From: Epiperipatus broadwayi
Taxonomy: Eukaryota; Onychophora; Udeonychophora; Euonychophora; Peripatidae
Reading direction: 5' to 3'
DNA length: 64,000 nucleotides
NCBI GenBank assembly: GCA_028023455.1
Contig: JAQFVV010006215.1
Span: 7,797,230-7,861,229, forward strand
Shown in pieces: positions 48,691-59,060 of the stretch; the first letter of the stretch is position 1, and every line of letters begins with the position of its first letter. A program made the position numbers and the translations under genes. Below the pieces are notes generated by a model. It made no database searches, had not been told where the DNA came from, and was given only the letters and a program-made list of their open reading frames with translations.

Positions 48691-49676
48691 ATCCTATATA
48701 TAATATTAATCCTCTTACTATCACCATGTAATTCTAAGATAGACAAGAATTAGTGGATTGCAAGAAAAATTTGTAGTGACTGCCTGAATTAACACCAAAT
48801 AATTGTAACCGTTGCTTTATTAGACTATTAGATAGCTAGACATAAAATAGATTTTTTGTACACATTCTGCTACTGCAAGCAAGAATCAGTTTTTAACAAT
48901 CAAAATTCCTATATGTAATTTGGACAAGTTAGCTGAGGAATGTGTTAGATTGGTGCCTATGTTAATTACAAAATTCATCATCTTGAATTGGTTGAGTGCA
49001 CAACTTCAGAGCACAATGGTCAGCATTGTATACATTCATTTGATTGTGAAGCCAATTACTTTTTTTTTGTTGTTGTGACAGGTGTACAAATGTAAGTAGT
49101 TTATCTAATAAAATAATATTTTATCATATTTTAATAGAGTGATGTAAGATCTGAAACATGAGTAAAGAAAAGAAAGACAATTTTTATTAAAAATGGGAAG
49201 AATAGTTTTTCTTCACTGTAATGAATGCAACATATATGTGCTATATATGTCATATAAATGTGGTAAATTCCCCCCAAAAAAAAAATGTTGACAGACATTT
49301 TAAAATCATATGCACAAGTTTTGATAAAGATTTTCTATTAAAAAACTGAATTATGTAGAAAAAAAATTGAAAGAATTTAAGTTACAGTAATCATATTTTA
49401 TTAAATTCATTATTAAATCTTATTAAGCTGCAACAGCTGCACCATTTATGTAAATTATGTGTCAACAAAACATAAAAGTCTTTTATGGAGAAATAATACA
49501 AGAAGCATTTCTGGAGATCAGCAATTCATTTGTTTTATTCAAAAACAAAAATGAAATTATTTTCTAAAAATGTATAGCTAACTTATAGAATTGTCATACA
49601 TTATACAGAAATTATAAATTCTGATTTAGTTATCATCTAACCAATACTATGATTAAGTACATTTATTCATTTTCAG

Positions 49677-49763
49677 TTTGATGAGTCTCCTGACTGTGAA
49701 AATATAATTATTAACAATATTAACTTTAAGGAAGAAAACATGAATGGAGATGTTTGTCAGAAG
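49677..49763 (+). other. Exon-like segment, possible cassette exon
   Basis: 87 bp, open in one frame (FDESPDCEN ... MNGDVCQK). It is preceded by a pyrimidine-rich tttattcattttcag acceptor and followed by a GTTAGT donor. Both ends are phase 0 relative to PFDN1 exon 1, so inclusion would add 29 residues without shifting frame. Known PFDN1 proteins have no insert here, and such patterns arise by chance in a 55-kb intron. It could also be part of the hAT relic. Confidence 0.25.
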
Positions 49764-50142
49764 GTTAGTGATGAAAGCATTTTATTATTAATTATATTAT
49801 GAATTATTTCCATCATAACAGAAATAGTCCAACATATAATTAATACTAAAATGCCATCACAAACCTTCAAACAAACACCAAGTATTATGTACTTGATACT
49901 TTGTCAAATTTTAGACACCAAAAATTATGTCGAAAACTGGCCAACGTAGAAAATCAATTAACTTTTTGCATGCTATTGCTAAAAAGAAAATGTATTTGGA
50001 AAGTTTAAAATTTTTCTAAGACATTCAATATTTAATATTAGTTTATGGAAGTAATCTAATAATAATTATTGAAGTGAAGATAATTACCGAGTTTCAAAAA
50101 ATATATAGAGAAGAATAAAATACCATGTTATACATTTATATT

Positions 50143-50733
50143 AATGACAACTGATGGGATTCCATCAATGATTGGAACATTCAATGAATTTTTGGCTATG
50201 TTACCAGAAATAATGATTTCCTTTCATATCGTTGCATTAGGGTCTCTATTGTAAAATTTTAAATATGCATCATATTATGGGAATGTGCATGAAAAGTGTG
50301 AACACCATTCTAGGGAAAAGTCTTCAGAAGTAAAGGGCTCATCTAGAAGGAAAAGAATCCAAGTATAGTGAATTATTATATCATGCAGATAGATGTTCAT
50401 TGCTTAAGTCAAAGAATATTTTTTACAAAGATTTAGGGACCTATTACAAAAAATATATAAAAGGTTTTTTTAAAATTAAGAAATGAAGTGTATATTAAAC
50501 TAGTGATATTTGGTTGATGGATTAAACTTTTATTATTAATATAACTGACCATTTTAACAAATTGAATTCACAATTGCAAAGAAGAAGCAAAACAGTAGCT
50601 GAAATGATTGAATATGTTAATAGTTTTAAAAATAAATTCAAGCTATCTTTCCAGTTGATGAAGAATGAATCAAAAAATGTCAAAATTATTTCTGATAAAT
50701 TGTCACAAAATGTAAATACATTTGACAAATAAT
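50143..50733 (+). pseudogene. hAT transposase fragment (ZBED5/Charlie-like)
   Basis: Plus-strand broken frames read MTTDGIPSMIG (the TTDGAPSMxG motif with catalytic-core aspartate), ISFHIVALGSLL (a decayed IxxHCxIHQExL), VNYYIMQIDVHCLS (decayed DVRWLSRG), INITDHFNKLNSQLQRRSK (the DIxxHLNxLNxxLQG motif) and MIEYVNSFKNKFKLSFQLM. The order and spacing fit the middle of a ZBED5-like hAT transposase. The BED finger and the C-terminal dimerisation region are not visible. Several stops; dead. Confidence 0.8.
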
Positions 50734-51184
50734 ACGTTTTCTTTATCTGCGGAAGAGAATGAAATTCCTTTTTTTTTTTGTAAAATTACAATTTTAAAAC
50801 CACACAGTCAGAATCTAAAAATCATATTTGGAAACTAATGGTTGAAGAAAAGTATCCAAATTTTAGTTCCATTTAATATAATATATATTTGGCTTTCTTG
50901 TGTGAATCTACATTTTAACATTGAATATAATTAAGTCAAAATCCCATTTCAATCTCTTAGAAGACCACTTAGAATCCTGTGCAACAATAGTGATTATTAA
51001 TATATTGGACAGAATGCAGTATAAATCCGACAACATAATAATTTTTCAGGCTTCTATTTGGAATTTATGTTTTATATTTATTTTTTGTGGTGTATTGAGT
51101 TTTTTATTATTATAATAGTTTATATTGTTGATAATTATTACTTATTACATTATAATATATAGATTGTGAATTATGACATTCGGA

Positions 51185-51905
51185 GAAAATTACAATTAGC
51201 CTTTGCTCTTATAGAATTCTGCCCATCTCTGATGCAATCTAATTACCATTGTTGATTTTGATAAATATTTTTAAAAATATGGTAATATTCTGGATTTATA
51301 TCTTGATAGTTCAAAGCTTTATTATTCCTGGAAATGTTTATAGAATCGAATGCCTTTTCATAATCTATAAATCTAAAGTATAATAGGAACTCATATTCAT
51401 TGGTCATTTCTATAACTTCTATCAATATACTAAAATCTTTTTAAATTTACCTTATGGTTTGGTTGGTTGAGTTCATAGTTTATTATAAATGAGTTGTAAT
51501 TATTTTAATAAAGATAAAAGACTGATAGTTCTGTAATTTCTAATATCTTCTTCACCAACTTATTAATGTTACTACTACATACTTCCAATCATCTAATACA
51601 TTTTTATTATTTAGATATTTATGTAATGTTTTGAAAACAATTTTTCTAATTTTTTCCTTTTTTAAAAGATATCAATTATAATTCCTGTATTTCATAGAGC
51701 TTTTCTCATCTTAGATTTTAGTGCAAGTTCTACCTCTTCATTTAAAATGCCTGACAATTCAGAAAGCACAGTAACTGTAGTGATTATTTTTTTCCAAGGT
51801 CTTTAAAATATGATATATATTTTTATAGTACTCCATATTTTTTATAATGTTTTTTTTTGTTATAATTTCATCTTTTTTTCTTATTTCTGAAATAACTTTT
51901 CTTCT
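51185..51905 (-). pseudogene. RTE retrotransposon, antisense, N-terminal RT part
   Basis: Minus-strand frames read RRKVISEIRKKDEIITKKN (matching ISAIRRKDGIITKK of the sense copy), ILNEEVELALKSKMRKA, and an open stretch with EMTNEYEFLLYFRFIDYEKAFDS, the FxDxxxAFD catalytic motif. It stops near NIYQNQQW, after which 2.5 kb of other DNA intervenes before homology resumes at 48690. Confidence 0.82.
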
Positions 51906-51910
51906 ATTAA

Positions 51911-52484
51911 AATGCTTGAGTCTGGCTTATTTATATATAAATTGAGGCATAGATTAAGATGGGTCCCATCTTTTTCTTATAGTTCTGACTTGTGTTTGAG
52001 AATTGAGAGGTCCATGTGATGTCATTATTTTATTGGCTGTCACGTAAGCATGTTAAGGCGTATCTGTTGAAAGTTTTAGCGTTCACGTTATTACAATATC
52101 TGTTTACGCTTAATAAATTTGATATATTTACATTTGTTAATATCTTTTCATTAGATTTAAAAAATTGCTTCATAGTAAATCGAAAGATTTCGCGTTGTTT
52201 ATTTATATATAATATTTAGTGAATTAAATGTGAAGGTATTTAAGCTTCGCACTCTTAGTTTAAAATGCTTGAGTCTGGCTTATTTATATATAAATTGAGG
52301 CATAGATTAAAATGGGCCCCATCTTTTTCTTATAGTTCTGACTTGTGTTTGAGAATTGAGAGGACCATGTGATGTCCATTTTATTGGCTGTCACGTAAGC
52401 ATGTTAAGGCGTATCTGTTGAAAGTTTTAGCTTTCACGTTATTACAATATTATCTGTTTACGCTTAATAAATTTGATATATTTA
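51911..52484 (-). mobile_element. Family T: dimeric repeat inserted in the RTE
   Basis: Two 215-225-bp direct copies (aaaatgcttgagtctggctt ... gatatatttac) lie 345 bp apart, separated by about 130 bp, so the element is about 1.65 tandem units. ctattaa flanks both ends (51904-51910, 52485-52491). It interrupts the RTE between its endonuclease and RT parts. The minus strand carries aagagtgcgaag and gcgaaatc 63 bp apart, the motif pair of families P and Q. It could be read as a miniature LTR element, but the P/Q relationship favours a partial tandem dimer. Noncoding. Confidence 0.7.
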
Positions 52485-52494
52485 CTATTAATTA

Positions 52495-53200
52495 AAATAA
52501 TATTTAATAGTTTGGAACTTATTCTCTTATTATTTTCCTTGCCAATTCACATTTATATTTTTTTATATCATTATTAATTCTTTTTCATATTACTTTACAG
52601 AGTTCCACAAAATTATTTAATTCTTCTTAGCAGATCATTTTTAAAGTTTCATATTCCTTTTTTTCTTTATATTTTCTTAACGCAGTTAAAAATTTACTGA
52701 CGAGTTGCTACTTCGTTATAATTCTTAGTACAATATCAGTTATTTTCTTAAAATTATCTTATTTTAAGTTTGAACTATCTTCGAGTCAGTCTTTTAAAAC
52801 AATTGCCCAGTTCTAATTTGAATTCATTGGAGTGTTTCTGAAAATTAGAAATATCAATTAATAATACTGCTGTTTTAATAGTTTTTATCTGTAAGTTTGC
52901 ATTAACATATATTTTACATTTCACTAATTGATAATCACTTCCTGTGTTGAATTTATTAAGTTTTTGCAAGCATGAAATACATATTCTGCATTAGTCAAAA
53001 TATAGTCTAATTCTGCTGTATATTATTTTCATTTTATAAATCTGTGTCCTTTCTCATCTTTATCATCATAATCAATTTTACCCCACTGCATTTTTATCTT
53101 CAAATCATTTTCCAATTCTAGAATTAGGGTGTGTGATAATTTTAAAATTGTTTAATGTAATCAAAAGCATTTTGTATGTTCATTTAAAAATCCTCTATTT
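52495..53200 (-). pseudogene. RTE retrotransposon, antisense, endonuclease C-terminal part
   Basis: Minus-strand frames read WGKIDYDDKDEKGHRFIK, then YTAELDYILTNAEYVFHA (the E-I/L-D-Y-I-L motif of AP-type endonucleases) and NKFNTGSDYQLVKCKIYVN (the catalytic-site NTGSDHR motif, here SDYQ). This is the C-terminal half of the endonuclease domain. It precedes the RT part at 51185-51905 once family T is removed. The upstream end abuts the family A array at 53220. Confidence 0.82.
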
Positions 53201-53323
53201 CATCATAATGAAAATTCTTAAAACAGGCAAAAATCTCTATACAGTAGTGCCACTCAGTGCAAGCCAGAGTAATCAATGGATGCCAGAAGGCTTGTGCATA
53301 AAATCCATATCTAGTGCCTACTC

Positions 53324-53383
53324 ATCCAATATCTCCAGACTAATTTCTTAACTTGTGACTTTCATCAGTGAGGAGCCTTGGAT
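53324..53383 (-). ncRNA. Degenerate hammerhead (A4)
   Basis: CUGAUGA and the stem I halves are kept, but there is a 1-base insertion near stem II. Stem II is reduced to weak A-U/G-U pairs (AGU-GUU), and stem III reads AU-UA-GU. Probably inactive or weak. Confidence 0.5.
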
Positions 53384-53780
53384 CTGAGAGAACTGCACCT
53401 AGATCTTAGGATGTAATGCAACTCTCCAACAGCCACCTTTTACCTCTACTTAACTATAAAACTATGAGAATAAAATTGAAAACACAAAAATATTTTCAAT
53501 CCAAGCTTATTAGCTTGTATAGTCATATAGGTCTGAACTCATTTCAGTACCCATACATTTTGGTATCTTTGATTCTTTAATAACCATAGCCACCATTATC
53601 CTACTAGGCAAGATTGGTATTAAACCATCAAACACCACATGATCACCATTTTTTATGTTTCCTCATAACTGTTATTAAAACAGGCAAAACTCTCCATACA
53701 GTATTGCCACTCAGTGCAAGCCAGAGTAATCAATGGATGCCAGAAGGCTTGTGCATAAAATCCCTATCTAGTACCTACTC

Positions 53781-53839
53781 ATCCAATATCCCCAAACTAG
53801 TTTCTGGATTGTGGCCTTCGTCAATGAGGAACCTGGGAT
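53781..53839 (-). ncRNA. Degenerate hammerhead (A5)
   Basis: The invariant C of the first core is changed (UUGACGA) and the cleavage triplet is GUU instead of GUC. Stem II GGC/(A)UCC has lost a pair. Stem I outer half is also damaged (AUCCCA). Expected to be inactive. Confidence 0.55.
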
Positions 53840-54304
53840 CAAAGAGCACTGCACTAAAGCTTAGGATCTAAGGCATCCCTCCAGCAACTAGTCTGGAAAT
53901 ATTGGATGAGTAAGCACTAGATAGGGATTTTATGCACAAGCCTTCTGGCATCCATTGATTGCTCTGGCTTACACTGAGTGGCACTACTGTATTGAGAGTT
54001 TTGCTTGTTTTAGTAATAGTTATGAGCAAGCATAAGAAATGGTAATCATGTGATGATTAGTGATTTAACATCAATACTGCCTAATAGGATAGTGGTGGCT
54101 ATGGATATTAAAGAACCAAAGACATCAAAATGTATGGGTACTGAACTGAGTTCAGACCTATATAATTATATAAGCTAATGAACTTGGATTAAAAGTATTA
54201 CTGTGTTTTCAATTTTATTCTCATAGTTTTGTAGTTAAGTAGAGATAAAAGGTGGCTGCTGGAGGGTTGCATTAGATCCTAAGATCTAGGTGCAGTGCTC
54301 TCAG

Positions 54305-54363
54305 ATCCAAGGATTCTCACTGATGAAAGCCGCAAGCTAGAAACTAGTCTGGGGATATTGAAT
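54305..54363 (+). ncRNA. Type I hammerhead ribozyme candidate (A6)
   Basis: On the plus strand: AUCCAA, GGA, UUCUCA, CUGAUGA, stem II AGC-CGCAA-GCU with flanking A's, GAA, mini stem III AC-UA-GU, C, UGGGGA, UA, UUGAAU. The cores are intact. The first stem II pair is A-U here and G-C in A1 and A3, a compensatory difference. The outer stem I has one mismatch. Predicted cut after C at 54349. Confidence 0.72.
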
Positions 54364-54935
54364 GAGTAGGCACTAGATAGGGATTTTATGCACAAGCCTT
54401 CTGGCATCCATTGATTACTCTGGCTTGCACTGAATGGCACAACTGTATGGAGAATTTTGCCTGTTTTAATAAGTTATAAGCAAGCATAAGAAATGGTGAT
54501 GATGTGATGTTTAGTGGTTTAATGAAAATTCTTTTGGGACATAAACCTTAATTATCAAGCATCATTGTATTATTCTTTAGTCATAATATTTCGATAACTA
54601 GAAATTAGGTAATAGAATTTTAAGATTATACACATGTAAATAAAACTAAAATGAATTAAAAATAATAATTATTTTTCATCCAATTTAAGTAATAACAACT
54701 GAATTGAAAGTAGCTGATAAAGAAAAATAATCTTTCAGGAGTTTGACTAAAGTTTGAGGACTATTAGTTATTTATTAATTAGAAAGTTTTCATTTTGATT
54801 TATAAAGGATTTTTAAAATTATTTATTAGCTGTTTGCATGTTGTCACTGTTGTCTTTTAATAAATCAGCACACTTTTATTTAAAAAACATTTTTATCAAA
54901 CGTTTTCATTTAATTTGTAATTGCTGGTGTTTTAG

Positions 54936-55102
54936 GCTTTCCAAGATCTGCAGACAAAGTTGATGGACACAACTCAAAAGTTAAAATTAGCCGATTTACA
55001 AATTGAAAGCCATAAAAGAATAATCCAACATGCAAAGCTGACTGATGCTGAAATGACTACTCTTCCTTCAAAAACAAGGACATATGAAGGCATTGGAAGA
55101 AT
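54936..55102 (+). CDS. PFDN1: Prefoldin subunit 1, exon 2
   Basis: 167 bp, acceptor TTTTAG at 54935, donor GTATGT at 55103. It enters in phase 0 and leaves after two bases of a codon (AT|G). It reads AFQDLQTKLMDTTQKLKLAD, then LQIESHKRIIQHAKLTDAEM, then TTLPSKTRTYEGIGR(M). This is the beta-prefoldin N-terminal helix with the KxKLADxQIE and HAxLTDxE blocks, followed by the YEGxGRM turn into the beta hairpin. With exon 1 the window encodes 67 of about 120-125 residues. The C-terminal helix should be on later exons outside the window. No stops and normal splice sites: it looks functional. Confidence 0.95.
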
Positions 55103-55369
55103 GTATGTTAATGAATTTTTATTTTTAAAAAAATATATCTATTTAAATATTAAGACATTTTAACCAATAATTTTTAAAATAATTTTTATTATTTTCAGAA
55201 TAAAAATAAACTCCATGAAAATATTTGTATCAAATGGCTAATTTTTTTTTTTTTAATTTTTTAAATTTTTATTATTGACTGCTGTCATAGATTAAATAAA
55301 GCATTAAGTTTGTACTCTCTTCATAAAATACTAAATTATCTAGATTAATTAATTAAAACTTGTTGATTC

Positions 55370-56600
55370 TCCAGGCGCTATATTGAATTTTTTAAAAAAC
55401 TTACCTGAGACACAATTTTCACAATAACTTCAATTTTAATAATGTTAGAGCAAAAAACTTTACATTGATAGAAACTAGAAAAACTAAGGAAAACAATAAG
55501 GCTAAGACAAATAGTGATAACCATTTAAAAAATAAGGAAAAAAAGGAATTTCAACATCCGACATAATTATTACTTTATTGTTTGTTCATATTTTCTAATT
55601 TATCATTAACTAAATTTAAATTACATCTTCATTGATAATTTCTTTGTATTCCTCACAAAATTATCTTTCAAACCGTATATAATCTTTCTTACCTGAGATA
55701 ATCCATAGCTTCAGAATCTTCAAAACTAGTCACATAAGAATTTTTCATTTTTATCTTGTACCCCAAAAGTTAACAAATCTCAAGGGTGTCTATAAGAAAA
55801 AGATTCATCCTAATAAAAAATACAAAACAAATCATTTCCAGAAGGTGGATATGCTTTTGTCATCATAGCAATTGGCTTTTTGTCTTTCTAAAACTAGAAA
55901 TTGTAGGCTATTGTCTGTATCACTGATAAAATGAGTTTCATCTCTTCATTTTCTATTTTGTGTGTACATAAGTGATGTTTATATTCTTTTTGCATCCCAG
56001 TGATGCTATCTTGTTATATTTATTGTCCCACAGAGATATAATTTATTTGCATATAGCTCATTTGCTAGCTATAGACTTGAAAATAATATGATGCAAGATG
56101 TGGCAAAACTACTGACTCCACAGCATGAGTGTATAATTTATTTGCATATAGCTCATTTGCTAGCTATAGACTTGAAAATAATATTATGCAGGATGTGGCA
56201 AAACTACTGACTCCACAGAATGAGTATCAAGGCATAGGCAAGAATCAGAATTTGATTCTTTGCCTGCATACAATTCCATGTGGTATATACATAACCATTG
56301 TGGCTATCATCACAAACCACACAGAATTTGAAATCTCTCTTTATTGGTTTTAAGTGTTTATATTTTCACATGGTACTATGCCCAGTAAATTTTGAGATTG
56401 TTTTACTGCAATCTTTCTGTACATCTGATAATCCGGTTTTAAATTTACATTACACTGCTCTATATATGTAAATCATTACTTGTTTGTTATACAAACATGC
56501 AAGTGCAAATACAAATATAAACACATTAATACATTATTAAACCTTTTGAGAATCATTATGTCTATAAAATAAGGTGATCTCAAACTTGGATCAGAGACTC
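55370..56600 (+). repeat. hAT-related dispersed repeat, inverted partner at 27.2-30.0 kb
   Basis: 55370-56290 matches the reverse complement of 29130-29975, and 56480-56600 matches that of 27160-27240. Together they look like part of a second, internally changed copy of the hAT family at 26374. No transposase text is readable here. Confidence 0.65.
56037..56226 (+). repeat. 95-bp tandem duplication
   Basis: Two copies of tataatttatttgcatatag through ctgactccacag, differing at only a few positions. The partner at 29 kb has a single copy, so the duplication is specific to this copy and recent. Confidence 0.85.
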
Positions 56601-57126
56601 AAAGTTGTACTACAAAAACCACTTTCAATATACTTGAATACAAATTTATATACTGTATAATAAAGAGCATAAATGATTTAATATATAATTTATGTAGTAC
56701 ACGAACGCAATCAAATTAATAAATTGTACCATTCAAATAATTAAAAAATTTAAATATTATTCAAATAAAAATTACGACTGATATTTGCGATTACATTTAT
56801 ATTATGTTGAAGGCCTTGAAATGCGAATTATCAGCATCTTTTTAATCCATATTATGGAATAATAAGGCTGATAAAGATTTTCTGCCTTTCTCATCCTCAT
56901 GTAAACTAGTAAACTGACCAGAAAAGAAAAAAATTAAATGCACCTATTAATAAAAAATTCAAATTTTATCTGATTTCAAATTGTGATACATCATTTTAAA
57001 GATGGAATTAAGCAGCAACGTGTTGTTCTTAATATTTTTGTGAAGTAATTTTATTCTTGTAGCAGTGTAGCAAACAAGGATAGAACAACTACACATTATC
57101 ATTTTCAAGCATAATATTATAATGTT

Positions 57127-57410
57127 GATGAGATTTTAAGGATGAACTATTATCAATATTTTTGTTTAGCATATATCTATTTCATTGACCATTATTTATT
57201 TCGTCATTTCGTATTAAATACAACAAATAATTATTATTTAAAACTAAATGCAAAGACATGCCAATTTTGATGAGATTTTAAGGATGAACTATTATCAATA
57301 TTTTTGTTCAGCATATATCTATTTCATTGACCATTATTTGTTTCGTCATTTTGTATGAAATGCAACAAATAATTATTATTTAAAAATAAATGCAAAGACA
57401 TGCCAATTTG
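57127..57410 (+). repeat. 142-bp tandem duplication
   Basis: Two copies of the segment from gatgagattttaaggatgaa to gcaaagacatgccaattt, about 95% alike by eye. Confidence 0.85.
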
Positions 57411-58913
57411 GCATTCTATTACTATTATATATTTACAAACCTCCATTAATGTTTGAATTATATTGGTATTATTTATTTACAATGCTCTTTTAATTTCTTA
57501 ATTAGTTTTCAAACTATTTTCTGTTATACATGAGATAATAGGAATTATAGAGACTTCACCTGATCTATTTATATTAAAAAATTCAATGATAGTTTTCTCC
57601 TTAGTTATAAACAAAATCAAATAAAGAGATGATTATAAAAGAGTATGTCCATCAACTTCTGATAATGTGTCTCATTCAATACTTTAATTCAATAATCAGC
57701 GGATTATTAAAAAATCCAAATATTGGTTCCTATAATCTAAATATTTTGTGGTTTCTATAATATAAATATTTTGACTTTTTTAATCAAAATCTTATTGACC
57801 TTCCCACTAAGTCCTTCATATGGGCTAGGATGAGATTTTCTAATATTGGTGCCATATGTCATATTTTTATTGCTCTTAATTTCAAACATATAGAAAGATC
57901 ATAACGATCATAAGTTACTCTATGTATGCAATTTTTAAATGAACTTGTTAATAGTTTGGAAAGAGGAGTCTTTCCAAAAATTAGTCACAATATTCATCAT
58001 CTTAATCTTATTGCATATAAGATGCCTTTTTACATTCAATTTCAACATAAGAAAATTCCTCTTTTATAACAAAATTGCAAAAATCAGAACAAATGATCAT
58101 GCTCTATCTCCACCTGATACTTTTTTTAACTACATGAAGACTTCTTTCATTACTTGTAAAAAGCAGCTAAACAATCATTTTACTATATATGTAATGGTCA
58201 AATATTCAACATAAAATTATTTGTCCACAATATTGTTATAGATATTAAATCATTTTACTGTATATATTCAATCTAAATGTAATTACTGAAATTTATATTA
58301 AATTTGAAAGTATGTCATAAAATATTTTTGACTTGTTTTTGTATAAATATAACATTAATATTATTCCTCTCTCTGGTCTAACATGGAATGACCATTGTAT
58401 TATTATTCTTTTGCTTTAATCAATAAAATTATGTTTAAAGTTAAACCTAACATTTTTTTGAAAAAAAGCATTTATCATGTTAATGGCCTATTATTATTTG
58501 TATTGAAAATTGGTATGAAGAATAGTTAGTACATTTCATCATGACCAGACATGGAAGAATATTTATAGAAAAACTATATAAATGTCACTTAATAACATTG
58601 AATATACAAATCTTTTCTCTGCATGAGCATTGAAAATTCATTGTGAAAGAGTTGAATCTCTTGGAATGGAAGAAACTTTCTACTGTGATTAAAGAGGTGT
58701 TCTTTATTAATGAATTAAATTGCAAATGGGCATAGTCCTAGGTCTAAAGTGTTATAAATTTTTGAAAGTTTTGTCAATCAAATTAAAAACTATTGATCAG
58801 AGTCCTTAGCATCTTATTAAGAATAAGAGTTCTATCAGAATAATTTTAAAAGGTAGAGAATTAAAATGCCTTAAATATATCAAAGGAGATTATATGAGAT
58901 TTGTCTGTCTAGA
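57411..58913. other. Intronic DNA, no recognisable feature
   Basis: AT-rich, with no gene or repeat recognised. An open stretch at 57939-58214 has no coding character that I can defend. Confidence 0.5.
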
Positions 58914-59060
58914 TCAGGGGTGGGGAACTTTTTTTTGCTATCATTTGCTGGCCATACAAAATTATTGACTTAAAAATTAGCCTGCTATACCAAAAATTTA
59001 ATTAATTTACCAGTAATAATTAGGGATGGGCAACCTTTTTGAATTGAGACCAATTTCAAG
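58914..59060. mobile_element. hAT-like terminal sequences (fragmentary)
   Basis: tcaggggtggggaactttttttt at 58914 and ttagggatgggcaacctttttg at about 59030 both resemble hAT inverted ends (CAGGGGTGGGGAAC-type). They are in the same orientation, with no matching opposite ends found nearby, so these are probably solo fragments of old elements. Confidence 0.4.

Larger units (their letters stand above)
48691..51184. other. Insertion within the antisense RTE, contains a hAT relic
   Basis: This 2.5 kb separates collinear parts of the RTE copy. It carries a hAT transposase relic (50143-50733) and an exon-like segment (49677-49763). Exact insertion borders and terminal repeats were not found; part of the RTE sequence at the junction is missing. 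Confidence 0.6.
53220..54519. mobile_element. Family A composite array (head-to-head multimer, A4-A6)
   Basis: About 1.45 antisense units (53220-53885) are followed by about 1.4 sense units (53886-54519), meeting at 53885/53886 inside the ribozyme stem III word aactagtc. The whole 1.3-kb array is flanked by one 14-bp direct repeat, taatgaaaattctt (53206-53219 and 54520-54533), so it arrived as one insertion. Unit length, measured between the two aactagtc words in the sense half (53886 and 54342), is 456 bp. The right end has the shared family 3' end (gatgtgatgtttagtggttt). Confidence 0.85.
157..54935 (+). other. PFDN1: PFDN1 intron 1 (54,779 bp)
   Basis: The donor is GTATAT at 157 and the acceptor is TTTTAG ending at 54935. 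Nearly everything between is transposon-derived or anonymous AT-rich DNA, listed separately. No second host gene was recognised on either strand. One 87-bp exon-like segment at 49677-49763 has splice signals and could be a cassette exon, but family alignment says exon 1 joins exon 2 directly. Confidence 0.88.

Noticed and set aside
51911-52484. Reading the two direct repeats as LTRs of a TRIM element.
   Set aside because: No TG..CA ends, primer-binding site or polypurine tract seen, and similarity to families P and Q fits a tandem dimer better.
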